Origin: Pedobacter ginsengisoli
GTDB lineage: Bacteria > Bacteroidota > Bacteroidia > Sphingobacteriales > Sphingobacteriaceae
Length of the DNA stretch: 64,000 nucleotides
Direction of reading: 5' to 3'
Assembly: GCF_002736205.1 (NCBI RefSeq)
Contig: NZ_CP024091.1
Coordinates: forward strand, 4,461,555-4,525,554
Part shown: positions 43,434-51,881 of the stretch, piece after piece
Layout: every line of letters starts with the position of its first letter
Numbering within the stretch: position 1 is the first letter of the stretch
Notes under the pieces: model-generated
The model's database searches: none
What the model was told of the DNA's origin: nothing
Seen by the model: only the letters and a program-made list of their open reading frames with translations
Program-made: the position numbers and the translations under genes

Positions 43434-43727
43434 ATGAAAGAGCAAAGAAAATATAAAATTGATGAAGCCATTAGGCAGTTGAATTTGCCAAATTATAAGG
43501 CGGCTTTAAGAATTATTCCGCGTGAGCTGGGAATTGCTTCTAATACTTTTCATAATTATAGGAAGCTAAAGATTACTGATAAAGCTGATATTCCATACGA
43601 GATGGTAAGAAAACTGGAGATTATGTTTAAGATGAAGATAGGAGAGCTGGCCAATTCACAACCTTGTTGTGATGATTTGACTGTTTTGATAACTGAATAC
43701 CATAATCTTGAATCTGTTAGCGCTTAG
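43434..43727 (+). CDS. Small putative DNA-binding protein, paralogue B
   Basis: A 97-residue paralogue of the preceding gene: KYKIDEAIRQ, IPRELGIASNTFHNYRKLK, then ADIPYEMVRKLEIMFKMKIGEL matches it residue for residue in order. It begins 45 nt after the first copy, likely in the same transcript. The HTH-like centre is the best conserved part. A CC pair (about 79-80) near the end has no counterpart in the first copy. Function unknown; a regulator is the obvious guess. Confidence 0.7.
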   Translation: MKEQRKYKIDEAIRQLNLPNYKAALRIIPRELGIASNTFHNYRKLKITDKADIPYEMVRKLEIMFKMKIGELANSQPCCDDLTVLITEYHNLESVSA

Positions 43728-43886
43728 CAAAGAAGGGCATGTAAAGATTATTTACGGGCTTTAATTGTATGAATAAGTGTGCTGAAGAATAGGCCGGTTA
43801 ACTTTTGAATATGTGGAAATAATAAAGAATGTGGAAAAAAATAAAAATCGCTTTTATTTCTAAAATAAAATTCCTAATATTGCAGT

Positions 43887-43911
43887 CCGATTTTAAACAA
43901 CAAAAAATCGG
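43887..43911 (+). promoter_or_regulatory. Leader hairpin upstream of rplS
   Basis: CCGATTTT (43887-43894) pairs with AAAATCGG (43904-43911), with a 9-nt loop, just after a weak -7 box (TAATATTG, 43875-43882, one mismatch) and 17 nt before the L19 ATG. It may be a ribosomal-protein leader for feedback control. The rest of 43728-43886 shows no gene. Confidence 0.4.
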
Positions 43912-43928
43912 CTTAATAGCTTAAAATC

Positions 43929-44276
43929 ATGGATTTAGTAAAATTTGTTGAAGAGCAGGTAATCGCAAAAAATGAGTTTCCTGCATTCAAATCAGGAGAT
44001 ACAGTGAGTGTTCACTATAAAATTCGCGAAGGTAATAAAGAACGTGTTCAAATTTACCAAGGTGTAGTATTACAACGTAATAGCGTTGGTGCGAATGAAA
44101 CGTTTACCGTTCGTAAAATCTCTAACGGTGTTGGTGTTGAACGTATCTTCCCGATAAATTCTCCAAACATCGCTAAAGTTGAGGTTAACAGTCACGGTAA
44201 AGTTCGCAGATCGAAATTATTCTATCTACGCGAATTAACTGGTAAAGCAGCTCGTATCAAATCTAAAAGAGTTTAA
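43929..44276 (+). CDS. rplS: 50S ribosomal protein L19 (bL19)
   Basis: A 115-residue L19 at the 30S-50S interface. The conserved PAFKSGDTVSVHYKIREGNKERVQIYQGVVLQR, the VRKISNGVGVERIFPINSPNI stretch and the basic RRSKLFYLREL tail with GKAARIKSKR are all present. Length is normal. It usually follows trmD directly; here 1335 bp with three extra genes lie between them. It has its own leader and terminator. Confidence 0.97.
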   Translation: MDLVKFVEEQVIAKNEFPAFKSGDTVSVHYKIREGNKERVQIYQGVVLQRNSVGANETFTVRKISNGVGVERIFPINSPNIAKVEVNSHGKVRRSKLFYLRELTGKAARIKSKRV

Positions 44277-44299
44277 TCTTTTTAGACAAAACATAATAG

Positions 44300-44329
44300 C
44301 CTTCCCGATTATATCGGGGAGGTTTTTTT
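44300..44329 (+). terminator. Rho-independent terminator after rplS
   Basis: CCTTCCCGA (44300-44308) pairs with TCGGGGAGG (44314-44322) with one G-T wobble and a 5-nt loop, then TTTTTTTG. Confidence 0.9.
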
Positions 44330-44416
44330 GTTTGCGCTAGCGCGATTCTGTGCTACTGGTAATTGCCAGGGTCTGACATTATTTTTAATAGTGAATTGTA
44401 AATGCTTAGCTCCTTT

Positions 44417-44444
44417 TTGTCTAAGTTTGTTACAACTAACTTTA
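44417..44444 (+). promoter_or_regulatory. Candidate promoter for the glutamate dehydrogenase-family gene
   Basis: TTG (44417-44419), a 17-bp spacer and TAACTTTA (44437-44444, one mismatch to TAnnTTTG) precede the ATG at 44465. Predicted leader is about 15 nt. Confidence 0.45.
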
Positions 44445-44464
44445 TCCGGATTTAACTGGAATTT

Positions 44465-45691
44465 ATGAAAGAGCTATTAAAAAAATTTGAAGACAAGCCA
44501 CCTGAGATTGTTTTTGAGTGGAAAGACAGAGAGTCTGAAGCTGAAGGCTGGGTGGTTATTAATTCTTTACGTGGTGGAGCTGCCGGCGGTGGTACCCGAA
44601 TGCGAAAGGGACTTGACAAGAGGGAAGTTGAGTCGTTAGCAAAAACAATGGAAGTGAAATTTACTGTGTCAGGCCCGCCAATTGGAGGAGCTAAGTCGGG
44701 CATAAATTTCGATCCTTCAGATCCCCGGAAAACCCAGGTTCTTGAACGTTGGTATAAAGCTGTAATGCCCTTGCTAAAGAACTATTATGGTACCGGAGGA
44801 GACCTAAATATAGACGAGATTCATGAAGTTATTCCTATAACTGAAAATTATGGCTTGTGGCACCCTCAGGAAGGGGTGATCAGCGGACATTATCAAGCAC
44901 GGGAGAATGAACGGATTCATCAGATAGGGCAGCTGCGCTATGGTGTTTCGAAGGTGCTTGAAGATTTAAACTATACTCCTGATATTAAAAGAAAATATAA
45001 GGTTGCCGACATGATTACCGGCTATGGGGTTGCGGAATCAATCGGACATTTTTATAAAATTTGGGGAGGCAATTTAAGGGGTAAAAGAGCTATTATTCAG
45101 GGATGGGGGAATGTTGCTGCTGCGGCAGGATATTACCTTGCTCAAAACGGCGTAAAAATTGTTGGGATAATTGACCGGATTGGTGGTTTAATTAATACCG
45201 AAGGTTTCACTGTCGAAGAAGTTGTAGGTTTATTTAATAGTAGAACCGGAAATACATTGATATCGCCATCATTAATACCTTTTGATGAAGCTAATAAGGA
45301 GATTTGGAATATTGGCGCAGAAATATTTGTTCCTGCTGCGGCTTCTCGTCTTGTAAAGCAAGAAGAGGTAGATCAGTTGATTGCTGGCGGCCTTCAGGTT
45401 ATTGCGTGCGGTGCAAACGTCCCTTTTGCTGATAAAGAGATTTTTTTTGGCAGTATTATGGAACACGCGGATAGCCATGTTGCAGTTATTCCTGATTTTA
45501 TTTCCAATTGCGGTATGGCAAGAGTATTTGCATACTTAATGCAAAAAAATGTTGAAATGAGTGATGACGCTATTTTTTCGGATGCGTCTGATATAATTTA
45601 TAAAGCAATGAAGGCTGTTCATCAACATTCGGAGGCTAAAACGGGGCTATCAAAAACGGCATTTGAAATCGCACTAAAACAACTTGTATAA
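44465..45691 (+). CDS. Glu/Leu/Phe/Val dehydrogenase family protein
   Basis: A 408-residue amino-acid dehydrogenase. The catalytic Lys is Lys77 in GPPIGGAKSGI. GGDLNIDEIHEV (about 111-122) belongs to the substrate domain. The NAD(P) domain contains GWGNVAAAAGYYLAQNG, with a Rossmann-like GxGxxA variant, and an acidic IIDRIGG end of strand beta-2, which favours NAD. The IACGANVPF and ISNCGMARVFAYLM segments close the active site. Substrate specificity (glutamate or a branched-chain or aromatic amino acid) is not decidable here. MscS follows after 3 nt. Confidence 0.88.
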   Translation: MKELLKKFEDKPPEIVFEWKDRESEAEGWVVINSLRGGAAGGGTRMRKGLDKREVESLAKTMEVKFTVSGPPIGGAKSGINFDPSDPRKTQVLERWYKAVMPLLKNYYGTGGDLNIDEIHEVIPITENYGLWHPQEGVISGHYQARENERIHQIGQLRYGVSKVLEDLNYTPDIKRKYKVADMITGYGVAESIGHFYKIWGGNLRGKRAIIQGWGNVAAAAGYYLAQNGVKIVGIIDRIGGLINTEGFTVEEVVGLFNSRTGNTLISPSLIPFDEANKEIWNIGAEIFVPAAASRLVKQEEVDQLIAGGLQVIACGANVPFADKEIFFGSIMEHADSHVAVIPDFISNCGMARVFAYLMQKNVEMSDDAIFSDASDIIYKAMKAVHQHSEAKTGLSKTAFEIALKQLV

Positions 45692-45694
45692 ACT

Positions 45695-46813
45695 ATGGAT
45701 ATTAATATTTTCGATCAGGTATTTTGGGGGAACACAGTAAAGCAATACTGCTTTTTTGTAGGGTTCATTTTATTGGGACTGCTTTTTAAAAGATTGGTAT
45801 CACGTCTGTTTAGTCTTTTAATTTTTACGGCATTTAAAAAATTTGCCGAAGATATTAAAGACGATACGTTTGTAGCGCTGCTGTTAAAACCAATTGAATC
45901 TTTTATCACGTTTTGTACGCTTTATCTTGCCGTAAATCAATTAAAATTTCCGCTTGATGTAGTAATGTGGCACCGAACAAAATCTAAGCTCCAGGTGACT
46001 ATTGGTGATTGTATTGATAAGATTTTTTTGTTCCTTATCATCCTGTCTATTTTTTGGATTATTTTAAGGATAATTGATTTTATAGCCCACGTTTTAAAGT
46101 ACAAGGCATCGTTAACTAATAATAAGGCTGATGACCAATTAATTCCCTTTCTAAAGGAGCTTACAAAAACATTAATCTGCTTTTTAGGCTTCTTTGTGCT
46201 ACTCGGGTTTGTTTTTGAAATTAATGTATTAACATTAATTACCGGTTTGGGTATTGGTGGTATAGCCATAGCTTTAGCTGCTAAGGAAAGCCTGGAAAAT
46301 TTAATAGGTTCTTTTACAATTTTCCTGGATAAACCATTTACTGTTGGTGATGTTGTTAAAGTAGATGGAATTGAAGGGACTATTGAAAAGGTCGGTTTTA
46401 GAAGTACCTGGTTGATAAGCCCAGACAAGACGACCATTGTTATTCCTAACAGGGCCATGATTGATGGGGTATTGGAGAATGTTACATTAAGAAATTACAG
46501 AAGGGTAAACTTCCAGATAGGGTTAACCTACGAAACTAAGAGCGAGGATGTAAAGAAAATTGTATCTGCCATTAATGAGTATTTAAAGGGTAATCGAAAT
46601 ACGAAAGATGGCTATGCGACTTTTGATAATTTTGGTGATTTTGCATTGCATGTACAGGTTGTGTATCTGGTAATAAATATGGAACATAGCCAGTATGTTA
46701 AAGTAAAAGAAGAGATTAATTTTAAGCTTATCGAAATAGTAGAAACCTATAAATCTGAGTTTGCTTATCCAACGCAGAGGTCGGTAACCGATGCCCCGGC
46801 TATTGAAAAATAA
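45695..46813 (+). CDS. MscS family mechanosensitive ion channel
   Basis: A 372-residue membrane protein with about five helices, two before residue 100 and three between about 103 and 210. The pore helix and beta domain carry the MscS signature: ITGLGIGGIAIALAAKESLENLIGSFTIF (about 181-209), then KPFTVGDVVKVDGIEGTIEKVGFRSTWL. The C-terminal alpha/beta domain is present. It relieves turgor after osmotic downshock. It is 3 nt after the dehydrogenase gene, so co-transcribed, and ends at a strong terminator. Confidence 0.9.
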   Translation: MDINIFDQVFWGNTVKQYCFFVGFILLGLLFKRLVSRLFSLLIFTAFKKFAEDIKDDTFVALLLKPIESFITFCTLYLAVNQLKFPLDVVMWHRTKSKLQVTIGDCIDKIFLFLIILSIFWIILRIIDFIAHVLKYKASLTNNKADDQLIPFLKELTKTLICFLGFFVLLGFVFEINVLTLITGLGIGGIAIALAAKESLENLIGSFTIFLDKPFTVGDVVKVDGIEGTIEKVGFRSTWLISPDKTTIVIPNRAMIDGVLENVTLRNYRRVNFQIGLTYETKSEDVKKIVSAINEYLKGNRNTKDGYATFDNFGDFALHVQVVYLVINMEHSQYVKVKEEINFKLIEIVETYKSEFAYPTQRSVTDAPAIEK

Positions 46814-46814
46814 G

Positions 46815-46864
46815 CCTATAAAAAAAGCGGCCTGATCATTTGATCAGGCCGCTTTTTTTATAGG
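46815..46864. terminator. 24-bp perfect palindromic bidirectional terminator
   Basis: The arms 46815-46838 and 46841-46864 are perfectly complementary with a TT loop. The GC-rich core is GCGGCCTGATCA, flanked by an A7 run on one side and a T7 run on the other, so it serves the mscS message and the converging psd message. Confidence 0.95.
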
Positions 46865-46873
46865 TAATACTCT

Positions 46874-47533
46874 TTAAGAAAGTTCAGCTAATACGGTAAT
46901 TCCTCCCTTAACAACCTGATCAAGTTCAAGGTTAACTTTGGTGCCAACCGGTAAAAATATGTCTACTCTTGAGCCAAATTTAATAAAGCCAAATTGCTCA
47001 GTTTGTTGAACGTTATCTCCTTCTTTAACATACCAAACAATGCGTCTTGCAAGTGCACCTGCAATTTGTCTGAACAATACTGGCGTGCCATTTTTATGTT
47101 CAACAACAACGGTTGTACGTTCGTTTTCTGTCGATGATTTAGGGTTCCATGCGGCCAGATACTTACCCGGATGGTATTTGAAAAATTTAACAACTCCTGA
47201 GATAGGATTTCTGTTAATGTGTACGTTTACGGGTGACATAAATATGGATACCTGTAGTCTCTTATCTTTAAAATATTCACCTTCTTCGGTCTCTTCAATT
47301 ACTACAACTTTGCCATCAGCAGGGCAAATTACAAGGTTATCACCAGTAGTAAATGTGCGGCTGGGGTTTCTGAAGAACTGCAGTACAATGACAAACAGTG
47401 CAAAAGAAAAAATATAAATGAACCACCTTAGCCAGGTAAGGTCTGCAAATTTATAGTCAACAACTGCATTAATTATAAAAATGAAGAGTAGTGATACTGC
47501 TATTGTGGTATATCCTTCTTTGTGTATGGTCAT
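46874..47533 (-). CDS. psd: Phosphatidylserine decarboxylase (short form)
   Basis: A 219-residue pyruvoyl-dependent enzyme converting phosphatidylserine to phosphatidylethanolamine. Two N-terminal membrane helices are followed by FFRNPSRT, CPADGKVVVIEE, the SIFMSPVNVHINRNP stretch and the self-cleavage site KFGSRVD, where Ser188 becomes the pyruvoyl group after cleavage between Gly187 and Ser188. FGSR rather than LGST is typical of short forms. An upstream in-frame start at 47638 would overlap hpt by 59 nt; ATG at 47533 gives the normal N-terminus. Likely cotranscribed after hpt. Confidence 0.92.
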   Translation of the reverse strand: MTIHKEGYTTIAVSLLFIFIINAVVDYKFADLTWLRWFIYIFSFALFVIVLQFFRNPSRTFTTGDNLVICPADGKVVVIEETEEGEYFKDKRLQVSIFMSPVNVHINRNPISGVVKFFKYHPGKYLAAWNPKSSTENERTTVVVEHKNGTPVLFRQIAGALARRIVWYVKEGDNVQQTEQFGFIKFGSRVDIFLPVGTKVNLELDQVVKGGITVLAELS

Positions 47534-47579
47534 TCTTTTAGTAATATGTTTGATGCAAAATTGGGAAAAAAATATCGGA

Positions 47580-48137
47580 TTACGGTAATTGAGGGGTAAC
47601 AGATTTGGCCCTGTAAATATCTTTAAGGTTTCGCCCAAGGCCGTTGTAGTCTAAGCCATAGCCAACAACAAATTCATTAGTGAGTTCAAAACCTACATAT
47701 TCCAATTCATTAATTGGACTTTTTAGTGCGGCCGGTTTTAATAATAAGGAGCATACTTTAACAGAAGCAGGATTTTGTTTGTATACTTCATTAAGGATAT
47801 AGCTAAGGGTAAGTCCGGTGTCAACAATGTCTTCAATAAGGATAATATCCCTGTTCTCAAGGTCATTAGGCAGGCCAAATGTCTCTCTGATATTGCCGCT
47901 ACTTTCTGTGCCCTCATAAGATGAGACCTTTATAAATCCGATTTCGCAGGATATAGTAATTTCTTTCAGAAGATCGGCCATAAACAGAAAGCTGCCGTTC
48001 AATACGCCAATAAATATAGGGCAGCGATCTTCGTAGTCCACATTTATTTGAATACCAATTAAGCGTGTTCGTTTGGCAATATTCTCATTTTGAATTAATA
48101 TTTCGAATTCTTTATCGTCTATCTGAATGTTATTCAT
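47580..48137 (-). CDS. hpt: Hypoxanthine phosphoribosyltransferase
   Basis: A 185-residue purine salvage enzyme joining hypoxanthine or guanine to PRPP. The PRPP-binding motif is DIILIEDIVDTGLTL (about 94-108), the KVSSYEGTESSG loop (about 71-82) is the flexible active-site loop, and FVVGYGLDYNGLGRNLKDIY is the C-terminal signature. A TTG start at 48155 is possible but adds only MVNILL in front of the ATG at 48137, so the latter is chosen. It follows the GT51 gene by 30 nt. Confidence 0.92.
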   Translation of the reverse strand: MNNIQIDDKEFEILIQNENIAKRTRLIGIQINVDYEDRCPIFIGVLNGSFLFMADLLKEITISCEIGFIKVSSYEGTESSGNIRETFGLPNDLENRDIILIEDIVDTGLTLSYILNEVYKQNPASVKVCSLLLKPAALKSPINELEYVGFELTNEFVVGYGLDYNGLGRNLKDIYRAKSVTPQLP

Positions 48138-48167
48138 AAGTAATATATTAACCAATAAATGGATCGG

Positions 48168-50333
48168 CTATTGGTTTTCGAGTTGTTTTTCAAGCTCCTT
48201 TTCTTTTCTTCGTTGCTCTCTTTTTTCTTCTCTTAATTGTTTGCGGGTTTTCTTAACGGTATCAACTGTTATGGTTGGTTTTGAAACAGAGTCTTTCTTG
48301 GTTTCTCCACCAAATAACCTATCAAAAAGATTTTTAGACGCATCATGGGTTTCTATAGCCGGGAGCGGATCATCACTGTCAAAGGCATTTGTATCAATAG
48401 TAGTTGTATCAGGCAATAAATACTGTCTTAAGCCCTCTCTTAAATGTACATTATAGAAGCCATATCCGCTAGTATCAGGAGGCGTTAACCCTCTTTTAGC
48501 CATAATGTTACCAATATATTTAAAGTATGGATACATGTAGTCTTTAAGGCCACCATCTCCTCTGAATTTGTACAGGGCTATTTTAGGTCGGGGAACTATA
48601 TTTGCAAGAAATATACCTTCTCCAATATTTAAGTCTGATGGTCTTTTCCCAAAATAATGCCTTGTGGCCTCACCAATGCCATAAACATTCTGTCCCATTT
48701 CAATAATATTAAAATAGACTTCAAGCATTCTGTTTTTGGTAGTGAGGTGGTTATTTTCTATAAGCCAAACTATTAATATTTCCTCAGCTTTACGGGCAAG
48801 TGTTTTTTGGCGACTCAAAAACACGTTCTTAACCAACTGCATTGAAATAGTACTGCCCCCACGAACAAACCTTTTCTCTTTAAAGTTTACTGCAAAAGAC
48901 TTGCGAATAGATTCCTGAACAAATCCTTTGTGTGTAAAAAAGGAAGGGTCTTCGGAGGTTAATATTGCATTTTTAAAGTTGCTCGAAACCTCTGAAAGTG
49001 GGGTAAAGTTCGGATTTCCGGGACCTATAAGAATGTCTCTCATCGGCTTTCCACGTTCGTATGGTGTATATATAAAATCTTTATTGATTTTCTGCAGGTT
49101 GGTTTTTCCCCATTTTAAAATCTTGAAATTTGTTGGGGTTAAGCCAGATGAGAATTTAACGCTGTCTGGTAAAGAACTGTCAAGATAAAAGTCAAGGTCA
49201 TACTTAAGTTTTCCACTAACCTTTAGCCCTTCCAACGATTCGAATAGTCCTTGCGGAAATGAGTTGAAAAGCTCTTGGGCATCTTGTTCAGGGGCACGAA
49301 CTTTTACTTCATATATCTTATTGGGCGAAAGTGTATATTTTAGGTAAGGGTGTATGGCTGCATTTTTTAAAAGAATTGTTGAAGAGCTATCCAAAGCAAG
49401 GTAGTTTTCTCCAATAAGCATATCAGCTTCAATTTTCGCATCATGGATAATGATATCATTAGATGCAATTTTTGGATGGTTTACCAGTAAATTCTTAACC
49501 GACCAGGAACCTTCAATTTTGAATGCATCACCACTGTAATCAGCACTTTTCATCTCCGTCCTCACGGTATCAAAGCTAAATTTAGCATGAATCTTATCAT
49601 TAAGATACTGAAGCTGAACAGGGCTTTTTTCTGCAAAGAGCATTACATCCAGCTGTTTCCGTCCCGGCTTTAGTTTTCCGTTAACATGCCAGGTTGCTTC
49701 GTTATCATTTACAAGTATTGTAGAAGTAAGGTCGCCATCGTCTATTGTTGCGGTGCTTGTTAAAAACTTTAGCTTCGCTGTATCATTATCATTTACAGCC
49801 AGCATCAGGTTTTTAACCTCCATGTTGTCAGGTATTTTGTAAAGAAACTGATTGAGTAGGTTATGCGCTAAATCGCCAAGGTCAACTTTAGATTTTTTTT
49901 CAGTACTATCCTTTTTTTTACGCTTTAAAATAAAGTCAAGGTTGCTAAGCGAATCCTTAAATACAATGTTTATTTTACCAGTATTCAAGGTTACTTCTGA
50001 GAGTTTTACATCACCAACCAGTAAAGGGAATAGCTTAACACCTACAGTAAGATCATTGATGGTAGTTAATGTATCTCTTTCTTTAGGTACAATAGAAATA
50101 TCGGTCATGTGTACGGTACTTAGCCCGCTAAAACCTGCACTTCCAATCTTGATATCCAGGTTAAAATCTTTATTGGCTTTGGCAATTGCTTTGGCCATCA
50201 TTTTTTGTAATAAAGCTTCTCTTTTGTTGTAAGCAATGGCGCCCAACGCAATACAAACCACAAGAAAACTGCCTAAAACCCACGCTCCAATCTTTATATA
50301 TTTTTTAGGGATGTTAATTTTTGGAAGATGCAT
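48168..50333 (-). CDS. AsmA-like / GT51 peptidoglycan glycosyltransferase fusion
   Basis: A 721-residue inner-membrane protein. One N-terminal helix (about 15-34) anchors it. Residues about 40-400 look like an AsmA/TamB-type beta-rich region (repeated beta strands, KLFPLLVGDVKLSEVTLNTGKI). Residues about 430-620 are a GT51 transglycosylase with Glu461 in SEDPSFFTHKG, GGSTISMQLVKN, KAEEILIVWLIE and VYFNIIEMGQNVYGIGEA. There is no transpeptidase domain, so it polymerises glycan only. A Pro/Asp linker and a very basic Lys/Arg/Glu tail (about 690-721) end it. hpt and psd follow. Confidence 0.87.
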   Translation of the reverse strand: MHLPKINIPKKYIKIGAWVLGSFLVVCIALGAIAYNKREALLQKMMAKAIAKANKDFNLDIKIGSAGFSGLSTVHMTDISIVPKERDTLTTINDLTVGVKLFPLLVGDVKLSEVTLNTGKINIVFKDSLSNLDFILKRKKKDSTEKKSKVDLGDLAHNLLNQFLYKIPDNMEVKNLMLAVNDNDTAKLKFLTSTATIDDGDLTSTILVNDNEATWHVNGKLKPGRKQLDVMLFAEKSPVQLQYLNDKIHAKFSFDTVRTEMKSADYSGDAFKIEGSWSVKNLLVNHPKIASNDIIIHDAKIEADMLIGENYLALDSSSTILLKNAAIHPYLKYTLSPNKIYEVKVRAPEQDAQELFNSFPQGLFESLEGLKVSGKLKYDLDFYLDSSLPDSVKFSSGLTPTNFKILKWGKTNLQKINKDFIYTPYERGKPMRDILIGPGNPNFTPLSEVSSNFKNAILTSEDPSFFTHKGFVQESIRKSFAVNFKEKRFVRGGSTISMQLVKNVFLSRQKTLARKAEEILIVWLIENNHLTTKNRMLEVYFNIIEMGQNVYGIGEATRHYFGKRPSDLNIGEGIFLANIVPRPKIALYKFRGDGGLKDYMYPYFKYIGNIMAKRGLTPPDTSGYGFYNVHLREGLRQYLLPDTTTIDTNAFDSDDPLPAIETHDASKNLFDRLFGGETKKDSVSKPTITVDTVKKTRKQLREEKREQRRKEKELEKQLENQ

Positions 50334-50361
50334 GCTGTAGAATAAAATTATTATTTGGTGT

Positions 50362-50390
50362 TAAAATTACACTAAAAACGCTAAAGTCAA
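50362..50390 (-). promoter_or_regulatory. Candidate promoter for the GT51 gene
   Basis: On the minus strand TTG (50390-50388), an 18-bp spacer and TAATTTTA (50369-50362, one mismatch to TAnnTTTG) precede the start by 28 nt. Confidence 0.45.
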
Positions 50391-50454
50391 TTAAAATTAT
50401 TCACCCATTTGCAATAATGTAAAGAACGGGCATGAATGCTTGATGAGTTTTAGT

Positions 50455-50462
50455 TAAATTTG
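50455..50462 (+). promoter_or_regulatory. -7 box 5 nt before the mrp start
   Basis: TAAATTTG is an exact TAnnTTTG ending 5 nt before the ATG at 50468, so a leaderless message is predicted. Confidence 0.4.
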
Positions 50463-50467
50463 TAACA

Positions 50468-51544
50468 ATGATTATTAGCCCAGAACAAGTCCTTGCAGCC
50501 TTGAGAAATGTTGAAGATCCTGATCTTAAAAAAGATCTGGTGACTTTGAACATGATCAAAGATTTAAAAATTGAAGATAAAAACGTAAGTTTTACCTTAG
50601 AGTTGACCACCCCTGCATGCCCTATGAAGGACATGCTTAAAAATGCGTGTCTGAATTCGATAAAACATTTTGTTAGTCAGGAGGCAGAGGTGAGCATCAA
50701 CATTACTTCAAGGGTAACCAAGCCAATGGATACTACCCAATTAAAAGCAATCAGAAATATTATTCTTGTTTCATCCGGAAAAGGAGGCGTAGGAAAGTCT
50801 ACTGTTGCAAGTAATCTTGCGGTGTCTTTAGCTGCTGACGGAGCAAAGGTTGGTTTGATTGATGCGGATATTTATGGGCCATCAGTACCAACAATGTTTG
50901 ATCTGGTTGGGGCTAAACCAAGTGCCAGAGAAACGGAAGAGGGTAAAACCCTTATTTTACCGATTGAAAAGCATGGTATAAAGCTACTTTCTTTAGGCTT
51001 TTTTGCAGATCCTGATCAGCCAGTGCCATGGCGTGGGCCTATGGCCTCAAATGCCGTTAAGCAATTGTTTAATGATGCCGATTGGGGTGAGCTTGATTAT
51101 CTGATTGTAGACCTTCCTCCTGGCACAGGAGATATTCATATTACCATTACACAGAGTTTCCCTATTGCAGGAGCAGTTATTGTTACTACCCCACAGCAAG
51201 TGGCTTTGGCCGATACCAGAAAAGGTCTGGCCATGTTTAAAATGCCGGGAATTAATATTCCTGTTTTAGGAGTTGTCGAAAATATGGCTTATTTTACACC
51301 TGAAGAATTGCCAGAAAATAAGTATTATATTTTTGGTAAAGATGGAGGTAAGGAACTGGCAAAATCTTTTGATGTGCCATTTTTAGGTGAGATTCCAATA
51401 GTGCAAAGTATTGCAGAGGCAGGAGATAACGGAGCACCTATTGCTTTAAATACAGATAGCATACTTTCGGCAGAGTTTGCAGAAATAGCAGGAAGAGTAG
51501 CCCAACAGATAGCTATTAATAATGCACAACCTGCTAATTGCTAA
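50468..51544 (+). CDS. Mrp/NBP35-type Fe-S cluster carrier ATPase
   Basis: A 358-residue P-loop NTPase of the Mrp/ApbC family that holds and transfers Fe-S clusters. An N-terminal MIP18/DUF59 domain (about 1-80) precedes the deviant Walker A SSGKGGVGKST (about 101-111). YLIVDLPPGTGD is the switch region. I do not see the usual CxxC cluster pair near the C-terminus: the FTPEELPENKYYIFGKDGG segment has no Cys, so cluster binding by that motif is in doubt. NifU-type scaffold follows at 37 nt, which supports an Fe-S role. Confidence 0.88.
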   Translation: MIISPEQVLAALRNVEDPDLKKDLVTLNMIKDLKIEDKNVSFTLELTTPACPMKDMLKNACLNSIKHFVSQEAEVSINITSRVTKPMDTTQLKAIRNIILVSSGKGGVGKSTVASNLAVSLAADGAKVGLIDADIYGPSVPTMFDLVGAKPSARETEEGKTLILPIEKHGIKLLSLGFFADPDQPVPWRGPMASNAVKQLFNDADWGELDYLIVDLPPGTGDIHITITQSFPIAGAVIVTTPQQVALADTRKGLAMFKMPGINIPVLGVVENMAYFTPEELPENKYYIFGKDGGKELAKSFDVPFLGEIPIVQSIAEAGDNGAPIALNTDSILSAEFAEIAGRVAQQIAINNAQPANC

Positions 51545-51581
51545 AAAATTACTATTTTTATACTTTACTAAAATATAACCA

Positions 51582-51827
51582 ATGAATTTAACAGAACAAG
51601 TAGAGCAGGCATTAGAGACTATCCGTCCATATTTAATAGCGGATGGTGGAGATGTTGCCATTGAAGAGATTACGCCGGAGAATGTAGTTAAATTAAAATT
51701 ATTAGGTAACTGCGGCTCCTGCAAAATGAGCTTTATGACAATGAAAGCGGGCATTGAACAGGCAATTATGAAGGCGGTACCAGAAATTACCTCAGTAGTG
51801 GCTATAAACTTAGCTGAACCGGTATAG
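51582..51827 (+). CDS. NifU-like C-terminal domain scaffold protein
   Basis: An 81-residue protein consisting of only the NifU C-terminal (Nfu) domain. The cluster-binding CGSC motif is in LLGNCGSCKMSFMTMK (about 44-59), followed by GIEQAIMKAVPEI. It can assemble and hand on 4Fe-4S clusters. It directly follows the Mrp-type carrier by 37 nt in the same direction, which suggests a small Fe-S delivery operon. Confidence 0.92.
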   Translation: MNLTEQVEQALETIRPYLIADGGDVAIEEITPENVVKLKLLGNCGSCKMSFMTMKAGIEQAIMKAVPEITSVVAINLAEPV

Positions 51828-51869
51828 ACAATTTAACACTATTTAACTAGCCGTTTTATTAAATACAGC

Positions 51870-51877
51870 TAATTTTG
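51870..51877 (+). promoter_or_regulatory. -7 box 4 nt before the carboxypeptidase-regulatory-like gene
   Basis: TAATTTTG is an exact TAnnTTTG ending 4 nt before the ATG at 51882, again predicting a near-leaderless message. Confidence 0.4.
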
Positions 51878-51881
51878 TAAC

